In this document: one piece after another, positions 1 to 8,467 of the stretch | Position numbering within the stretch: position 1 is the stretch's first letter | Layout of the letters: each line of letters opens with the position of its first letter | Assembly: GCF_024347055.1 (NCBI RefSeq) | Contig: NZ_AP024895.1 | Location: 3,410,001 to 3,474,000 of the forward strand | Direction: 5' to 3' | Source: Vibrio porteresiae DSM 19223 | GTDB lineage: Bacteria > Pseudomonadota > Gammaproteobacteria > Enterobacterales > Vibrionaceae | Length of the DNA: 64,000 nucleotides | Notes under the pieces: model-generated | What the model was told of the DNA's origin: nothing | Databases searched by the model: none | Seen by the model: the letters and a program-made list of their open reading frames with translations, nothing else | Position numbers and translations under genes: made by a program

Positions 1-645
1 AGCGAAGCTGCGATAGGATTGGGCATTCAATCGTTCCTAGAATATAAGCAGCGTTACAAAGAAGATGAGCGTCTTCCCGCGAGTCCAAATACGCTTTATG
101 CCGCTGACTGGGTTGATTGGTTTAGTTTTCTGGATAAAGCGAAGCGGTCTTTATATTCGACATACGCAGAGGCCAGCGAAGCTGCGATAGGATTGGGCAT
201 TCAATCGTTACTAGAATATAAGCAGCGTTACAAAGAAGATGAGCGTCTTCCCGCGAGTCCAAATCAGGTTTATGCTGCTGACTGGGTTGATTGGTTTAGT
301 TTTCTGGATAAAGATAAGCGGTCTTTCTATTCGACATACGCAGAGGCCAGCGAAGCAGCAATAGGGCTGGGTATTCAATCGTCGCCAGAATATAAGCAGC
401 GTTACAAAGAAGATGAATGTCTTCCCGCAAATCCAAATCAAATTTATGCCGCTGACTGGGTTGATTGGTTTAGTTTTCTGGATAAAGCGCAGCGGTCTCT
501 CTATTCGACATACGCAGAGGCAAGCGAAGCAGCGATAGGATTGGGCATTCAATCGTCCCATGAATATAAGCAGCGTTACAAAGAAGATGAACGTCTTCCC
601 GCAAATCCAAGTCAGGTTTATGCCGCTGACTGGGTTGATTGGATT
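1..645 (+). repeat. Tandem 174-bp coding repeats inside the recombinase gene
   Basis: Units begin at 19, 193, 367 and 541, an exact period of 174 bp (58 codons). Bases 1-18 are the tail of a preceding unit. The last unit diverges after about 643. The copies are nearly identical at DNA level, with only scattered substitutions, which suggests recent unit duplication or gene conversion. The array encodes the INT_rpt-like N-terminal arm of the recombinase. Confidence 0.95.
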
Positions 646-3423
646 CACTTCTTATTGCCCAGAGATATATCTAATCTAAAACAGTTCAAAACAGCATGTG
701 CGATTCTAAGAATCAAAGACTCATCTCAATACAGAGTTACACAAAAGAACTATCCTCAATTACCCTCCAAGCCTGAAAAAAGAATACCTGACTGGAGCAA
801 TTGGTATGACGCTCTCGATATACCAAGGCTTTATGGATATGACGAACTAGCAGCTTTGGTTCAAAGCAAAGGAGTTTGCAGCCTTGCAGAGTATGCGAAA
901 CTTCGAGCTGAATCCAATGATCCTAGAATGCCAGCAAAACCAGAAGAGAATTATCAAGGAAAGGGTTGGACTAACACCTTTGACTTCTGGGGAGTTAAAC
1001 GACCGTATCAAGTGAAATACTTTACTGATGAATGGTCTTTGTGGGCGGCGACGATAAAAGAGTTTCTCAAGTCTGCACGTGGCGGAGATACCAAAGCGAA
1101 AGACTTATGTGAATTTGTTCGTGAATACATTGAGCCAAATGGTTTTGAAACATCCCCGTTGGAGTTTCTCACACGTGGCTCGACAAACATTCAACCAATG
1201 CTGAATCTGTTTGAACAAGTTCCAGTGACACGAAGAAAAAAATGGGCGTTTTCAATCAATGAGTTCTTAGATTGGATTATCTCTAGTTATCTTATTTTGG
1301 AAGACACAGAGACCGGAGAAATTACTCACATCAAGGACGCCAAAAACCCATTTAGTCACATTAATTTTAATGGAGAAACTGCGCCTCAAGTTGTCAATGA
1401 AACAGATAAGATGGCTCTGCCTTATCAATATGTAAAAGCAGGGCGAGAGTGGATATTTCCATTAGACTCCGTAGAGAAAAAGCTAAATTATTGGGATTTA
1501 GCTCATTTGCATCCTTTTTCATCAGACTGGGTGCAGATCAACGATAGCTCTCTCCTAGATAAAAACGACCCTGATTGCGTTTTCAAAGTTGAAAATGGGA
1601 AAACCTATCTTTGGTTTCCAACATACTGGACCTATACGTACTCACTCATGCAACTCCCTGCAAGAGGGATGCAAATCGTCTATTGCGACTCTGGGGAGGC
1701 AGATCAAGAACTCGCCGACTTTAAGAACAATAAAGTCGTTTGGAAGAAAAATAGGACTATGTTAGCTGGCCTAACCAATCGTCAGAGCATGGTGAGTAAG
1801 TCAGGGCAAGGAGAGTTCGGTGTCCATTATACATCCAACAAAACTAAGTTTGATGGTTCAGGCTACACTATTCCCTTCATGCCCATAGAACTGGCATATT
1901 GGTTGGTAAAGCTTAGAAAGTGGCAACAGAAATATAATCCACTAAAGGAGCCAACGAAATGGCTTGATTGTGAGCGCACCAATCTAAACGAAGTTCAGCG
2001 TAAGCAAAAAGGGGCGAATTGCTTTTTATTCCGCGACTATCTAGAAAAAGAGCCAGGCACATTTAGTGGCAGACTAGCGACACGGCTTGCTGCTGCACTA
2101 TATTTTTCTGCCAAGAATGATATTACAACGGCTACCTACAAAGGATTAAAATACAATCAATCGATGAAAGAATTGGAAAATAGTCAAACGATACCACTTT
2201 CACGCTTTAAATCCCCTTACACTCCACACTCAATGCGCGTCAGTTTGATCAATGCTTACGCGTATGAGTTCGGCATTCCTTTGGAAGTCATAATGAAATT
2301 GGTCGGCCATTCCAGCATCATAATGACCATCTACTATACCAAGAGCGATAAAACAGGCAGCAACTTACGAGAGAAAATGGAGTTGGGTGAAAAGGAGGCG
2401 ATGAGCAAAGCAACGCAAACGCTCAAATCCTTTGTGGAACAGCAGAGAATTGAAGAAGTTAAATCACAGTTAGTAGGTTCATCTTTGGATCTACTAAGTT
2501 CACTCGACAATGCTCGCCCGGCCTCTAGCTATTTATGGAAAGACTTTGGTATCTGCCCTGTAGGAGGTGCTTTTTGTTCAGAGGGGGGCATTCCTGTAGC
2601 TACCAAAGCCAACATATATCACTCTGTACCAGCAGGTTATTTGGGTGAGCAGAACTGTTTTCAGTGTCGATTTTTTATTACCGGCCCTGCTTTTTTGGTT
2701 GGACTTACTGCCATATTCAATGAGATAAGCCTAGCCGTAAACACGCAATCTATACGTTACACTTCTCTTGAGCAGGAGATTGATAATATTGCAGAAAAGA
2801 TAGATGTCATTGATCACCAACTTTACAAAATAAAAGCGGATAGCTCAGAGAAGTCTGCTCTGGAGTCTGATAGACGTAAGTTAGTTGGACAACGTATGCA
2901 CTTGAACTCGGCAATTGAAACACGAGCGAAGAAGCTAGATTTGTACCTTTCAGACATGAACGCAATTCACCGACATATACATAATTGTCAAACTCTTATG
3001 CGTAACCCTAAAGAAAACACGGAGAATCACTATCAGCTTATTGTTCCGCATGAATTCACATTAGGTGTAGAGTTGGATGAAGTAAGCAATTTTCATCAAC
3101 TATCAGAAGTGTGTTCGAATGCAGAGCTGTACCACAGCTGTAGCGACGACTTAGCGGTAACAAGACGCTCCCAAATGATCGACAAAATGATGGTCGAAAA
3201 CGGTATTCAGCCGCAACTTTTTTTACTGTCAGAAGCAGAGCAACTCTTAGTGGGGAACCAGTTAACAGAGTTGATGCTGGCAAGGTTGAAAGGCTGGGAG
3301 AACGTCGACCGTCTTATGGATGGGAGTTTGACTTTAAAGGACCTATCGATAGATAACAATTTTGATGAAAAGACTATTCGAGAATTGTTTGAGAAGTCGA
3401 AACCACTAAAAAGGATCGGTTAG
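1..3423 (+). CDS. gmtZ: GmtZ-like large tyrosine recombinase of a Gamma-Mobile-Trio element (5' end outside window)
   Basis: The reading frame is open from base 1, so the true start lies upstream; at least 1,140 residues are visible. The N-terminal part is a tandem array of 58-residue units with conserved EYKQRYKEDE and ADWVDW motifs. This resembles the phage-integrase repeat unit (INT_rpt) known from very large integrases. A tyrosine-recombinase catalytic core follows: PHSMR (HxxR, Arg codon 2236-2238), LVGHSS (His codon 2308-2310), then the nucleophile in IYYTK (Tyr codons 2332 or 2335). A Cys-containing segment (CFQCRFF) and a coiled-coil tail follow the core. The next gene starts 1 nt after the stop, which indicates one operon. 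The size, the repeats and the GmtX-like partner fit the GMT trio. The third member, a GmtY-like recombinase, is predicted just left of the window. The family call is from memory of the architecture, not from a search. Confidence 0.8.
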   Translation, partial: SEAAIGLGIQSFLEYKQRYKEDERLPASPNTLYAADWVDWFSFLDKAKRSLYSTYAEASEAAIGLGIQSLLEYKQRYKEDERLPASPNQVYAADWVDWFSFLDKDKRSFYSTYAEASEAAIGLGIQSSPEYKQRYKEDECLPANPNQIYAADWVDWFSFLDKAQRSLYSTYAEASEAAIGLGIQSSHEYKQRYKEDERLPANPSQVYAADWVDWIHFLLPRDISNLKQFKTACAILRIKDSSQYRVTQKNYPQLPSKPEKRIPDWSNWYDALDIPRLYGYDELAALVQSKGVCSLAEYAKLRAESNDPRMPAKPEENYQGKGWTNTFDFWGVKRPYQVKYFTDEWSLWAATIKEFLKSARGGDTKAKDLCEFVREYIEPNGFETSPLEFLTRGSTNIQPMLNLFEQVPVTRRKKWAFSINEFLDWIISSYLILEDTETGEITHIKDAKNPFSHINFNGETAPQVVNETDKMALPYQYVKAGREWIFPLDSVEKKLNYWDLAHLHPFSSDWVQINDSSLLDKNDPDCVFKVENGKTYLWFPTYWTYTYSLMQLPARGMQIVYCDSGEADQELADFKNNKVVWKKNRTMLAGLTNRQSMVSKSGQGEFGVHYTSNKTKFDGSGYTIPFMPIELAYWLVKLRKWQQKYNPLKEPTKWLDCERTNLNEVQRKQKGANCFLFRDYLEKEPGTFSGRLATRLAAALYFSAKNDITTATYKGLKYNQSMKELENSQTIPLSRFKSPYTPHSMRVSLINAYAYEFGIPLEVIMKLVGHSSIIMTIYYTKSDKTGSNLREKMELGEKEAMSKATQTLKSFVEQQRIEEVKSQLVGSSLDLLSSLDNARPASSYLWKDFGICPVGGAFCSEGGIPVATKANIYHSVPAGYLGEQNCFQCRFFITGPAFLVGLTAIFNEISLAVNTQSIRYTSLEQEIDNIAEKIDVIDHQLYKIKADSSEKSALESDRRKLVGQRMHLNSAIETRAKKLDLYLSDMNAIHRHIHNCQTLMRNPKENTENHYQLIVPHEFTLGVELDEVSNFHQLSEVCSNAELYHSCSDDLAVTRRSQMIDKMMVENGIQPQLFLLSEAEQLLVGNQLTELMLARLKGWENVDRLMDGSLTLKDLSIDNNFDEKTIRELFEKSKPLKRIG

Positions 3424-3424
3424 C

Positions 3425-4048
3425 ATGTCAACAATTACTCCTGATCAAGTTCTGAATCAACTAAAAAAGAAAGCCTCACCTCGAGTACAAAACTCACTAG
3501 AGGCAGTGTTCACCATATGCAAGGAACAACAAGAACGTGGATTGAATGACTTTAGCTATTCCACGATAGCCCGCCTTGGAAAAGGGCGAGGAGTTCCTGC
3601 GGCACAAAGTATCCGAAACAAAACCGGTGAATCGTACCGAACCTTAATTGAAAGCTTCAACTCTTCAACAAAAGACCAACCAAAGCCAGCACGAAACACC
3701 TCAAAAGGTAAGATGCACGCTTGGATAGATGAATTAGAAGACCCAGTAGTTAAACTTCAAGCCAACATTCTCTATGCGCAAAAAAAAGAAGCAGAACGAC
3801 TACTTAATGAAATAGTGCCAATCAACCAGGTCATTGAAGTGTTCGATAACGTCGATGTCTCTGTTGCGTCGATTAAGCTCACTGAGCTGGAAAGAAGCGC
3901 ATTGGAGTACCTCATTTCTAGTGAGTTTTTACGTAGACATCAATTGGAGGTTGGAAAAAATGGCAGTATAGTTTCGAGTGATACTCAAAAGTCTTTTTTC
4001 CGTGTTGCAACCATCGATGCAATCAAAAAGGCGCTAAAAAACTTATAG
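3425..4048 (+). CDS. gmtX: GmtX-like protein
   Basis: This 207-residue protein starts at an ATG 1 nt after the recombinase stop, so it is probably translated from the same message. It has no signal peptide or membrane segment. The N-terminal half is basic and may bind DNA (ASPRVQNSLEAV, then YSTIARLGKGRGVPAAQSIRN, which looks like a small helix-turn-helix). The middle is charged and helical. GMT elements encode a small third protein, GmtX, of unknown role next to GmtZ; position, size and composition match. In Tn554-like elements a small DNA-binding partner also follows large recombinases, so an accessory integration role is a fair inference. Confidence 0.7.
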   Translation: MSTITPDQVLNQLKKKASPRVQNSLEAVFTICKEQQERGLNDFSYSTIARLGKGRGVPAAQSIRNKTGESYRTLIESFNSSTKDQPKPARNTSKGKMHAWIDELEDPVVKLQANILYAQKKEAERLLNEIVPINQVIEVFDNVDVSVASIKLTELERSALEYLISSEFLRRHQLEVGKNGSIVSSDTQKSFFRVATIDAIKKALKNL

Positions 4049-4066
4049 ATAACTTGGACTGTAGAA

Positions 4067-4543
4067 GTGAAAACAAAACTAATCACCAGAGAAGGTTACA
4101 ACAAACTGAAAGCTGAACATGACCACTTATGGAATGAAAAACGACCTGAAATTACTAAAATTGTAACTTGGGCTGCAAGCTTAGGTGACCGCTCTGAGAA
4201 TGCTGATTACACCTTCAATAAGCGTTTACTTCGCCAGATAGATAGGCGAGTCCGGTTTCTAAGAAAGTTTTTACCTGAAGTAACCGTTGTTGATTACTCT
4301 CCTCAACAAGAAGGTAAAGTGTTTTTCGGAGCCTGGGTCGAAATTGAAAATGAATCCGGTGATGTGATGAAATTTCGTATTGTTGGTCCAGAAGAAATCT
4401 ATGGGGGCGCTAAAAATTATATATCTATTGATTCCCCAATGGCGCGAGCGCTCTTGAAGAAAGAAGTTGATGACGAGTTTACCGTTCAGACTCCTGATGG
4501 GGATAAAGAATGGTTTATCAACTCAATTACATACGAAAAATAA
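4067..4543 (+). CDS. greB: Transcript cleavage factor GreB, element-borne full-length copy
   Basis: This 158-residue protein starts with GTG and matches the usual GreB length. GreB binds the RNA polymerase secondary channel and stimulates cleavage of backtracked RNA. The N-terminal coiled coil carries the acidic tip GDRSENADY with both catalytic acidic residues. The C-terminal domain contains FGAWVEIENE and the closing EWFINSITYEK. It lies 18 nt after gmtX on the same strand, among mobile-element genes. A second greB 5' fragment lies on the opposite strand at 15060-15218, at the far end of the island. The two share start codon and protein sequence but differ at many synonymous sites. I infer that this copy is carried by the element and supplies GreB after integration destroys the host gene. 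Confidence 0.9.
   Translation: MKTKLITREGYNKLKAEHDHLWNEKRPEITKIVTWAASLGDRSENADYTFNKRLLRQIDRRVRFLRKFLPEVTVVDYSPQQEGKVFFGAWVEIENESGDVMKFRIVGPEEIYGGAKNYISIDSPMARALLKKEVDDEFTVQTPDGDKEWFINSITYEK
4187..4207 (+). other. Acidic-tip codons of element greB, counterpart of the integration site
   Basis: These 21 bases encode DRSENAD. They match the corresponding bases of the interrupted greB (15078-15098, minus strand) at 18 of 21 positions, and all three differences are synonymous. The integrated junction lies at the end of this block in the interrupted copy. The recoding may keep the element from using its own greB as a target; that part is inference. Confidence 0.55.
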
Positions 4544-4602
4544 ACTTGATTGGTTAATCTCGAATACAATCCAAAGTGCTGAAATAGAGCTGTTTATTGC
4601 TA

Positions 4603-4809
4603 TTACGGCAACAAATCACGCACATCGCAACCAAGAATACTTGCCAACTGGTACGCTTTTTCCAGTGTAATATTGACCTCCCCTCTTTCTATTCGACCGA
4701 CATAACTTCGGTCGATGTCTGCTGAATTAGCAAGCTTATCTTGGGATAGACCTTTGTCTTTACGCATTGCTCGTAAGTTTGCGCCGAATTTGATTGCTAA
4801 GTCTTTCAT
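4603..4809 (-). CDS. Small XRE-family HTH regulator
   Basis: This 68-residue protein is essentially a single HTH_3 (Cro/C1-type) domain: RAMRKDKGLSQDKLANSA, then DRSYVGRIERGEVN for the recognition helix region, then a final helical ALILGCD-like end. It is the size of restriction-modification controller proteins and SOS-independent repressors. It is divergent from the winged-helix gene at 4902, with a 92-bp shared promoter region, so it probably controls that operon and itself. It is convergent with greB, about 60 bp from its stop. The target operator was not identified. Confidence 0.8.
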   Translation of the reverse strand: MKDLAIKFGANLRAMRKDKGLSQDKLANSADIDRSYVGRIERGEVNITLEKAYQLASILGCDVRDLLP

Positions 4810-4901
4810 TTTTACAGGTTCTCAAAATGAAAGACTATCCTTTATTGCGGATCATATAACCACGGACTATAATCCGCATTTTGCTTTGAATTTGAACCCT
4901 T

Positions 4902-5444
4902 ATGATGAATAAAACACTACTTAATGAATATATCTATACCCTACTCATAGAAAAGGGACTTGATGGGTTTACAGTGCCCTATTTACGGGATGAACTATTA
5001 GAAATAACAGGAGAGTTCAAAGACGTCGTAGAAGCGCGTAAATTTCTTTACCGTCATCTACTACAGTTAGAGCAAAAAGGATTGCTTCAGACCAAAGGTC
5101 AAGGACGCAAAAAAACCTATCACAAATCAGAACTGTTCAAAACGACTAAATTTAAACCTAAAAGACGAAAGTCACAAAAGATAGAAGCAGTAGAAAAAAG
5201 TCATAATAAGACTCTTAGTCTCGATGAACTCGTTTGGGAAAGACGAAAATATGAAGCTGAATTAGCGATAGCTTTAGCCGAGATTGAGGAATTTCAACTA
5301 TTGTCTGAAAGGTTACCATCCCAGAAATCATCACTATTAAGACTTTCAGAAGAAACTAGAGAAAAATCTGTCAGATATCTTGCCAAGATTAATGTGCTTA
5401 ATCAGGCCCTAAAGCTTAGTACTTATGTGGACATAAAATGTTAA
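4902..5444 (+). CDS. Winged-helix-like regulatory protein with coiled-coil tail (VspR-like?)
   Basis: This 180-residue protein begins with a likely winged-helix domain (VPYLRDELLEITGEF, then FLYRHLLQLEQKGLL and a basic wing). A basic linker (KFKPKRRKSQK) and a C-terminal coiled coil of about 70 residues follow. The arrangement, a short XRE regulator divergent from a winged-helix protein and then a helicase, recalls regulator pairs in Vibrio islands such as VspR of VSP-I. I cannot confirm homology without a search. Two ATG codons are adjacent (4902 and 4905). The stop overlaps the helicase start, so the two are translationally coupled. The likely role is regulation of the helicase cargo. Confidence 0.5.
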   Translation: MMNKTLLNEYIYTLLIEKGLDGFTVPYLRDELLEITGEFKDVVEARKFLYRHLLQLEQKGLLQTKGQGRKKTYHKSELFKTTKFKPKRRKSQKIEAVEKSHNKTLSLDELVWERRKYEAELAIALAEIEEFQLLSERLPSQKSSLLRLSEETREKSVRYLAKINVLNQALKLSTYVDIKC

Positions 5445-5929
5445 GGCTATGGCAAAAAGATTGTGTTGAATTGGCTTTAGAAAAGTATCTCGCGGGACAT
5501 TCACATTTTCAGGTTCAGGTTACTCCTGGGGCTGGGAAAACGGTAACGGCAGCAGAAATAGCCAAAAGATTGTATGACCTAGACAAAATAGACTTAGTTC
5601 TCTGTTTTTCTCCATCACTAACGATCGCTGAAGGTATCAAAAATACCTTTTCATGGCGATTGGGATGCTCTTTTACCGGATGGCTAGGTTCAATAGGTGG
5701 ATCGTTTACTTATCAAAGTATGAAATACCTTAGAAAAAGCTTTTGGGAAACGATGAAAAAACACCGTGTACTGGTCGTGTTTGATGAAATTCATCACTGC
5801 TCAGGTGATGAAGTTGACAATGCCAATGTATGGGGAAAACAGATTCTGAGAAAGATTCAAGGAATTACTGCGTTTACATTGTCATTATCCGGTACGCCAT
5901 GGCGGTCTGTAGTGGTCAACAAAAGATAA
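5438..5929 (+). pseudogene. Truncated DEAD/DEAH-box helicase (N-terminal ATPase domain only)
   Basis: The 163 residues start at an ATG overlapping the upstream stop by 7 nt. Visible superfamily 2 motifs are a Q-like motif (LWQKDCVE), Walker A TPGAGKT (residues 29-35), motif II DEIH (116-119) and motif III SGTPWRS (151-157). The frame then stops. The second RecA-like domain with motifs IV-VI, normally another 250 or more residues, is absent. The sequence after 5929 does not encode it in any obvious frame, though a short open frame continues to about 6069. I read this as a helicase gene cut by deletion or by insertion of the relic region at 6136-6735. A deliberately short protein is less likely. 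Confidence 0.75.
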
Positions 5930-6135
5930 AAACTGATATTGGGAAGATACAGCTTAGTTGGGATAAAGAACGTTCGGAAAAACAGTCAACCATATCAGTA
6001 TACTCAGCTTCTTCTGGGCAGTTGAACTTAGGGAATTTCAGAGAGCGTGTAATCGCTGCATTTCTTTAAAAAATACATATTTATATAAAATTCAACACAT
6101 TATATTTTGATTGATATGCTCCATATCGGTCTTAG

Positions 6136-6178
6136 CCACTTTCGTTTCAGTCTGCTCTGGCTGAAACGTATTTGTTCC
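6136..6178. repeat. Island repeat, copy 1 (hairpin GTTTCAG...CTGAAAC)
   Basis: It contains CCACTTTCGTTTCAG, a 10-nt loop and CTGAAACG. It is almost identical over about 40 bp to 10479-10521. It lies directly after the broken helicase module and before the next cargo genes. It could act as a plus-strand terminator, but the second copy sits in a divergent promoter region, which argues for a repeat marking module boundaries. Confidence 0.65.
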
Positions 6179-6320
6179 AAAATGAGCTAGCTAGTTAACT
6201 ACCTTACTGCGATAGGTTAATTTTATTGTATTTTTTTAACCTATAGCTCCAATTAGGTTAATTGAGACAACCTATTTAGAGCCATGGGTAAATGTGCAAG
6301 CCATTAGATACCAAGTCTTT

Positions 6321-6400
6321 GTCGAGTAGACGACACCTGTTACCAGGTGTCGCCCCTCCAAGAACCCAGCGTGCAACTTTCACCGCACTAGGCTCAAGCC
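6321..6400 (-). mobile_element. Fragment resembling a group II intron RNA segment
   Basis: Read on the minus strand, this segment has the order GAGCC, a stem with GTGCGGTGAAAGT..GCAC, GGTTCTTGGAGGGG and then a perfect 9-bp hairpin CGACACCTG-(GTAA)-CAGGTGTCG, ending TCTACTCGAC. This succession is typical of bacterial group II intron RNA around the domain IV region. No reverse transcriptase reading frame accompanies it within the surrounding 600 bp, so it would be a relic. The identification is from pattern memory; a covariance-model search would decide it. Confidence 0.45.
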
Positions 6401-6735
6401 TTCACGAAGGCACCGATTGGCACCTAGCAACTTATAAAGCAGCCAGAGCAGGCTCATACCAAGAGTTACGGCATTGTTTCTTTGATTTTCTCTTAGCCAA
6501 GTTGACTTCGCCTAGCGCGAAGCTGCCCCTATTCAATTTAGAGTTAATGCTTATCACAGTCCTGATGATGTAGGTTTGACTAAATTTTTATAATAAACCA
6601 ATATGCCCTTGATTGAGTATGTAAGATTGTTTTGGGTTTACTGGTTGCTCAGCAACCGTTCATATTACACATTATGTAATTAAAGCTAATGTACTTAGGC
6701 CGATAGGGGTAATAGGTGGGGGCCTGACAAGCCTC
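6401..6735. other. Non-coding or decayed stretch
   Basis: I see no supported gene, RNA or regulatory site between the intron-like segment and the small reading frame at 6736. The GAAG/CTTC-rich and CGCGAAGCTG patches look like leftover mobile-element sequence. The frame of the next small gene is open back to 6625 but lacks an ATG there. Confidence 0.5.
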
Positions 6736-6939
6736 ATGATGATTGTTGGCTCTGTAGCCCTTTTGTTGTTTGTGTTGCGTTACGTAAGTATTAGATTGGT
6801 TCCATCGGATCAAGACAGCATCAAGGAGGTGTCTATGGATAAAACATTAAAAGCTCGTACTCGTATTTTTTTAAGCTCGGTTTTTGAAAGTATATGGGCT
6901 ACAGGAGTCGGGGTCATTGCAGGACACCTATCCGCCTAA
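6736..6939 (+). CDS. Small membrane protein, possibly a gene remnant
   Basis: These 67 residues have one strong hydrophobic helix near the N terminus (VGSVALLLFVLRYV), a short charged linker and a second weakly hydrophobic end (SIWATGVGVIAGHLSA). No family was recognised. The frame is open upstream to 6625, so the gene may start earlier with a non-ATG codon or be the C-terminal remainder of a longer membrane protein. No strong ribosome-binding site precedes 6736. It lies between decayed DNA and the coiled-coil/ImmA module. Confidence 0.3.
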   Translation: MMIVGSVALLLFVLRYVSIRLVPSDQDSIKEVSMDKTLKARTRIFLSSVFESIWATGVGVIAGHLSA

Positions 6940-7173
6940 GTACATTATTTATAACAGTGCGTATCAATTGCCCTCTGACAAACCTAAGTATTGTTGAGAA
7001 TCGTACCTTGTATAGATATGAACGACTCACACATCATAGATTTAGCAATTGATTACATCTTATTGATTTGTAAAAGTGCAACAATTGGAATTGCTCAACA
7101 AGCATCCTCTCAATTCGGTAGTACATTATATGCTGAGCAACCTTATCAAATAACGGCTTAGAGTGACTGGACT

Positions 7174-7950
7174 TTGTCAATTAACGATAAACAACTCAAA
7201 TTAGCACGAGCAGCAGCCTTTTGGGGGCTATTCATTGCAGTATTCTCTGTATCTTCAAACGCTAGCGAACCAAAGCCAGAGATAGATACCTATCAAAATA
7301 GTTCAGTATCTATCGCAGTAAGTGAATTAGCCGAGATCAAAGCAACTTTAAGTAAACAGGAAAAATCAATTAAGCAGCTAATCGATAAGCAGCAAAGCAA
7401 TGAAGAAAAATATGCCCCGAAAGTTAGGGTAGAGTCACTAGAAAAGTCTTTGGGAGCAGTCACCTCAGAGAAAGCCCAACCCAAGGAAGAAACTCGATTA
7501 GAACTCCGATTGGAATCTATTGAGTCATCTCTGAATTCGATGTCAGACAAAGACGACTACTTTACTTACGCAGATATGGCAGCTGTTGCTATTACGTGCG
7601 TAGCAGTATTACTAACTATTGTTGGTTTGGTGATTGCAGGTCTTGCTTTCTGGGGGTATAGAGAGATTAAAGAGCTGACAAAAACTAGCGCATCTAAAGA
7701 AGCCCAATCTGTGGCAAAACAAACAATGGAAGAAATGATTAATGGTGTAGCAAAGAGTGAACTTGAAAAACTGATAAATGACGGAAAGTTGCAAAATACC
7801 TTGCAGGATGCTGTAGATATGATTCTGCGAAATGACCCGAACAACAGCGAGAAGAAGCGTACAGAAGAACTACTTAGTGAGTTAGATTTTGACGAGTCAG
7901 AGTTTGATGGCACTGAAAGCGATGAAAACTTCGATGGTGACAAAAGATAG
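7174..7950 (+). CDS. Secreted or membrane coiled-coil protein of unknown function
   Basis: This 258-residue protein starts at TTG (7174), preceded by GAGTGA. Residues 10-30 form a signal peptide or first membrane helix ending at NASEP. A coiled coil (ELAEIKATLSKQEKSIKQL onwards) follows to about residue 125. A strong transmembrane segment (VAITCVAVLLTIVGLVIAGLAFWGY) covers about 135-160. The cytoplasmic tail is helical, with a very acidic end (DFDESEFDGTESDENFDG). Topology suggests a membrane-anchored sensor or scaffold with a periplasmic coiled coil. It ends 12 nt before the ImmA/IrrE gene, so it is probably in the same operon. Confidence 0.7.
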   Translation: MSINDKQLKLARAAAFWGLFIAVFSVSSNASEPKPEIDTYQNSSVSIAVSELAEIKATLSKQEKSIKQLIDKQQSNEEKYAPKVRVESLEKSLGAVTSEKAQPKEETRLELRLESIESSLNSMSDKDDYFTYADMAAVAITCVAVLLTIVGLVIAGLAFWGYREIKELTKTSASKEAQSVAKQTMEEMINGVAKSELEKLINDGKLQNTLQDAVDMILRNDPNNSEKKRTEELLSELDFDESEFDGTESDENFDGDKR

Positions 7951-7962
7951 AAGGTAAAACAC

Positions 7963-8460
7963 ATGACAAAGTCATTAGAGTGGAAGAGAATTACAGAAAG
8001 CCAAAGAAAAGTAATTTTGGATTCCCATGGTAGTTACCCCATTGCAGTTGGTAAGTTAGCGAAAAGCTTTGGCATAATATTAAAGAAAGCAACACTAGAA
8101 GGAAACTTAGCTGGCGAAATTAAAGAAGTAGATGGAATTGTAACGGTTCGTGTAAACAGCCATGATGTAAAGGCAAGACAACGTTATACAATAGCCCATG
8201 AAATAGCTCACTTCCTTCTCCATCGTAAGTATCTAAGTGATGGTATTCAAGATACACCCTTATACCGATCCCATTTATCAAACCAAATTGAACGCGAAGC
8301 AGATGCACTAGCTGCTGATATTCTAATGCCCATGAAAATTGTACAGGCTCTCATGGACGAGAATTCCAAAGAGTATAAAGGTGAACGACTTTATGAAGTT
8401 GTTGCCGACAGTTTAGAAGTATCGAAGATTGCATTAAAGATCAGACTTGGTGTTGAGTAA
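7963..8460 (+). CDS. ImmA/IrrE-family metallopeptidase
   Basis: This 165-residue protein has the zinc protease motif HEIAH (residues 79-83) and the downstream EREADALAADILMP segment, with the third metal ligand around E112. This is the M78/ImmA-IrrE (DUF955) fold without the N-terminal HTH found in some members. Such peptidases usually cleave a repressor or partner upon stress or phage infection. Here it sits between a membrane coiled-coil gene and a beta-family gene, so either neighbour is a candidate substrate; that is inference. The likely start of the next gene lies 8 nt after its stop. Confidence 0.88.
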   Translation: MTKSLEWKRITESQRKVILDSHGSYPIAVGKLAKSFGIILKKATLEGNLAGEIKEVDGIVTVRVNSHDVKARQRYTIAHEIAHFLLHRKYLSDGIQDTPLYRSHLSNQIEREADALAADILMPMKIVQALMDENSKEYKGERLYEVVADSLEVSKIALKIRLGVE

Positions 8461-8467
8461 GAATCTA

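Noticed and set aside
1..645. Repeat array as CRISPR
   Set aside because: Units are 174 bp, contiguous, in frame and protein coding; no short repeat-spacer pattern. No CRISPR array was seen anywhere in the window.
211..648. Minus-strand frame opposite the repeat array
   Set aside because: It is the reverse reading of the 174-bp repeats; the plus-strand recombinase fully explains it.
7566..7964. Minus-strand serine-rich frame opposite the coiled-coil gene
   Set aside because: Antisense of a charged, biased gene; no ribosome-binding site or domain.
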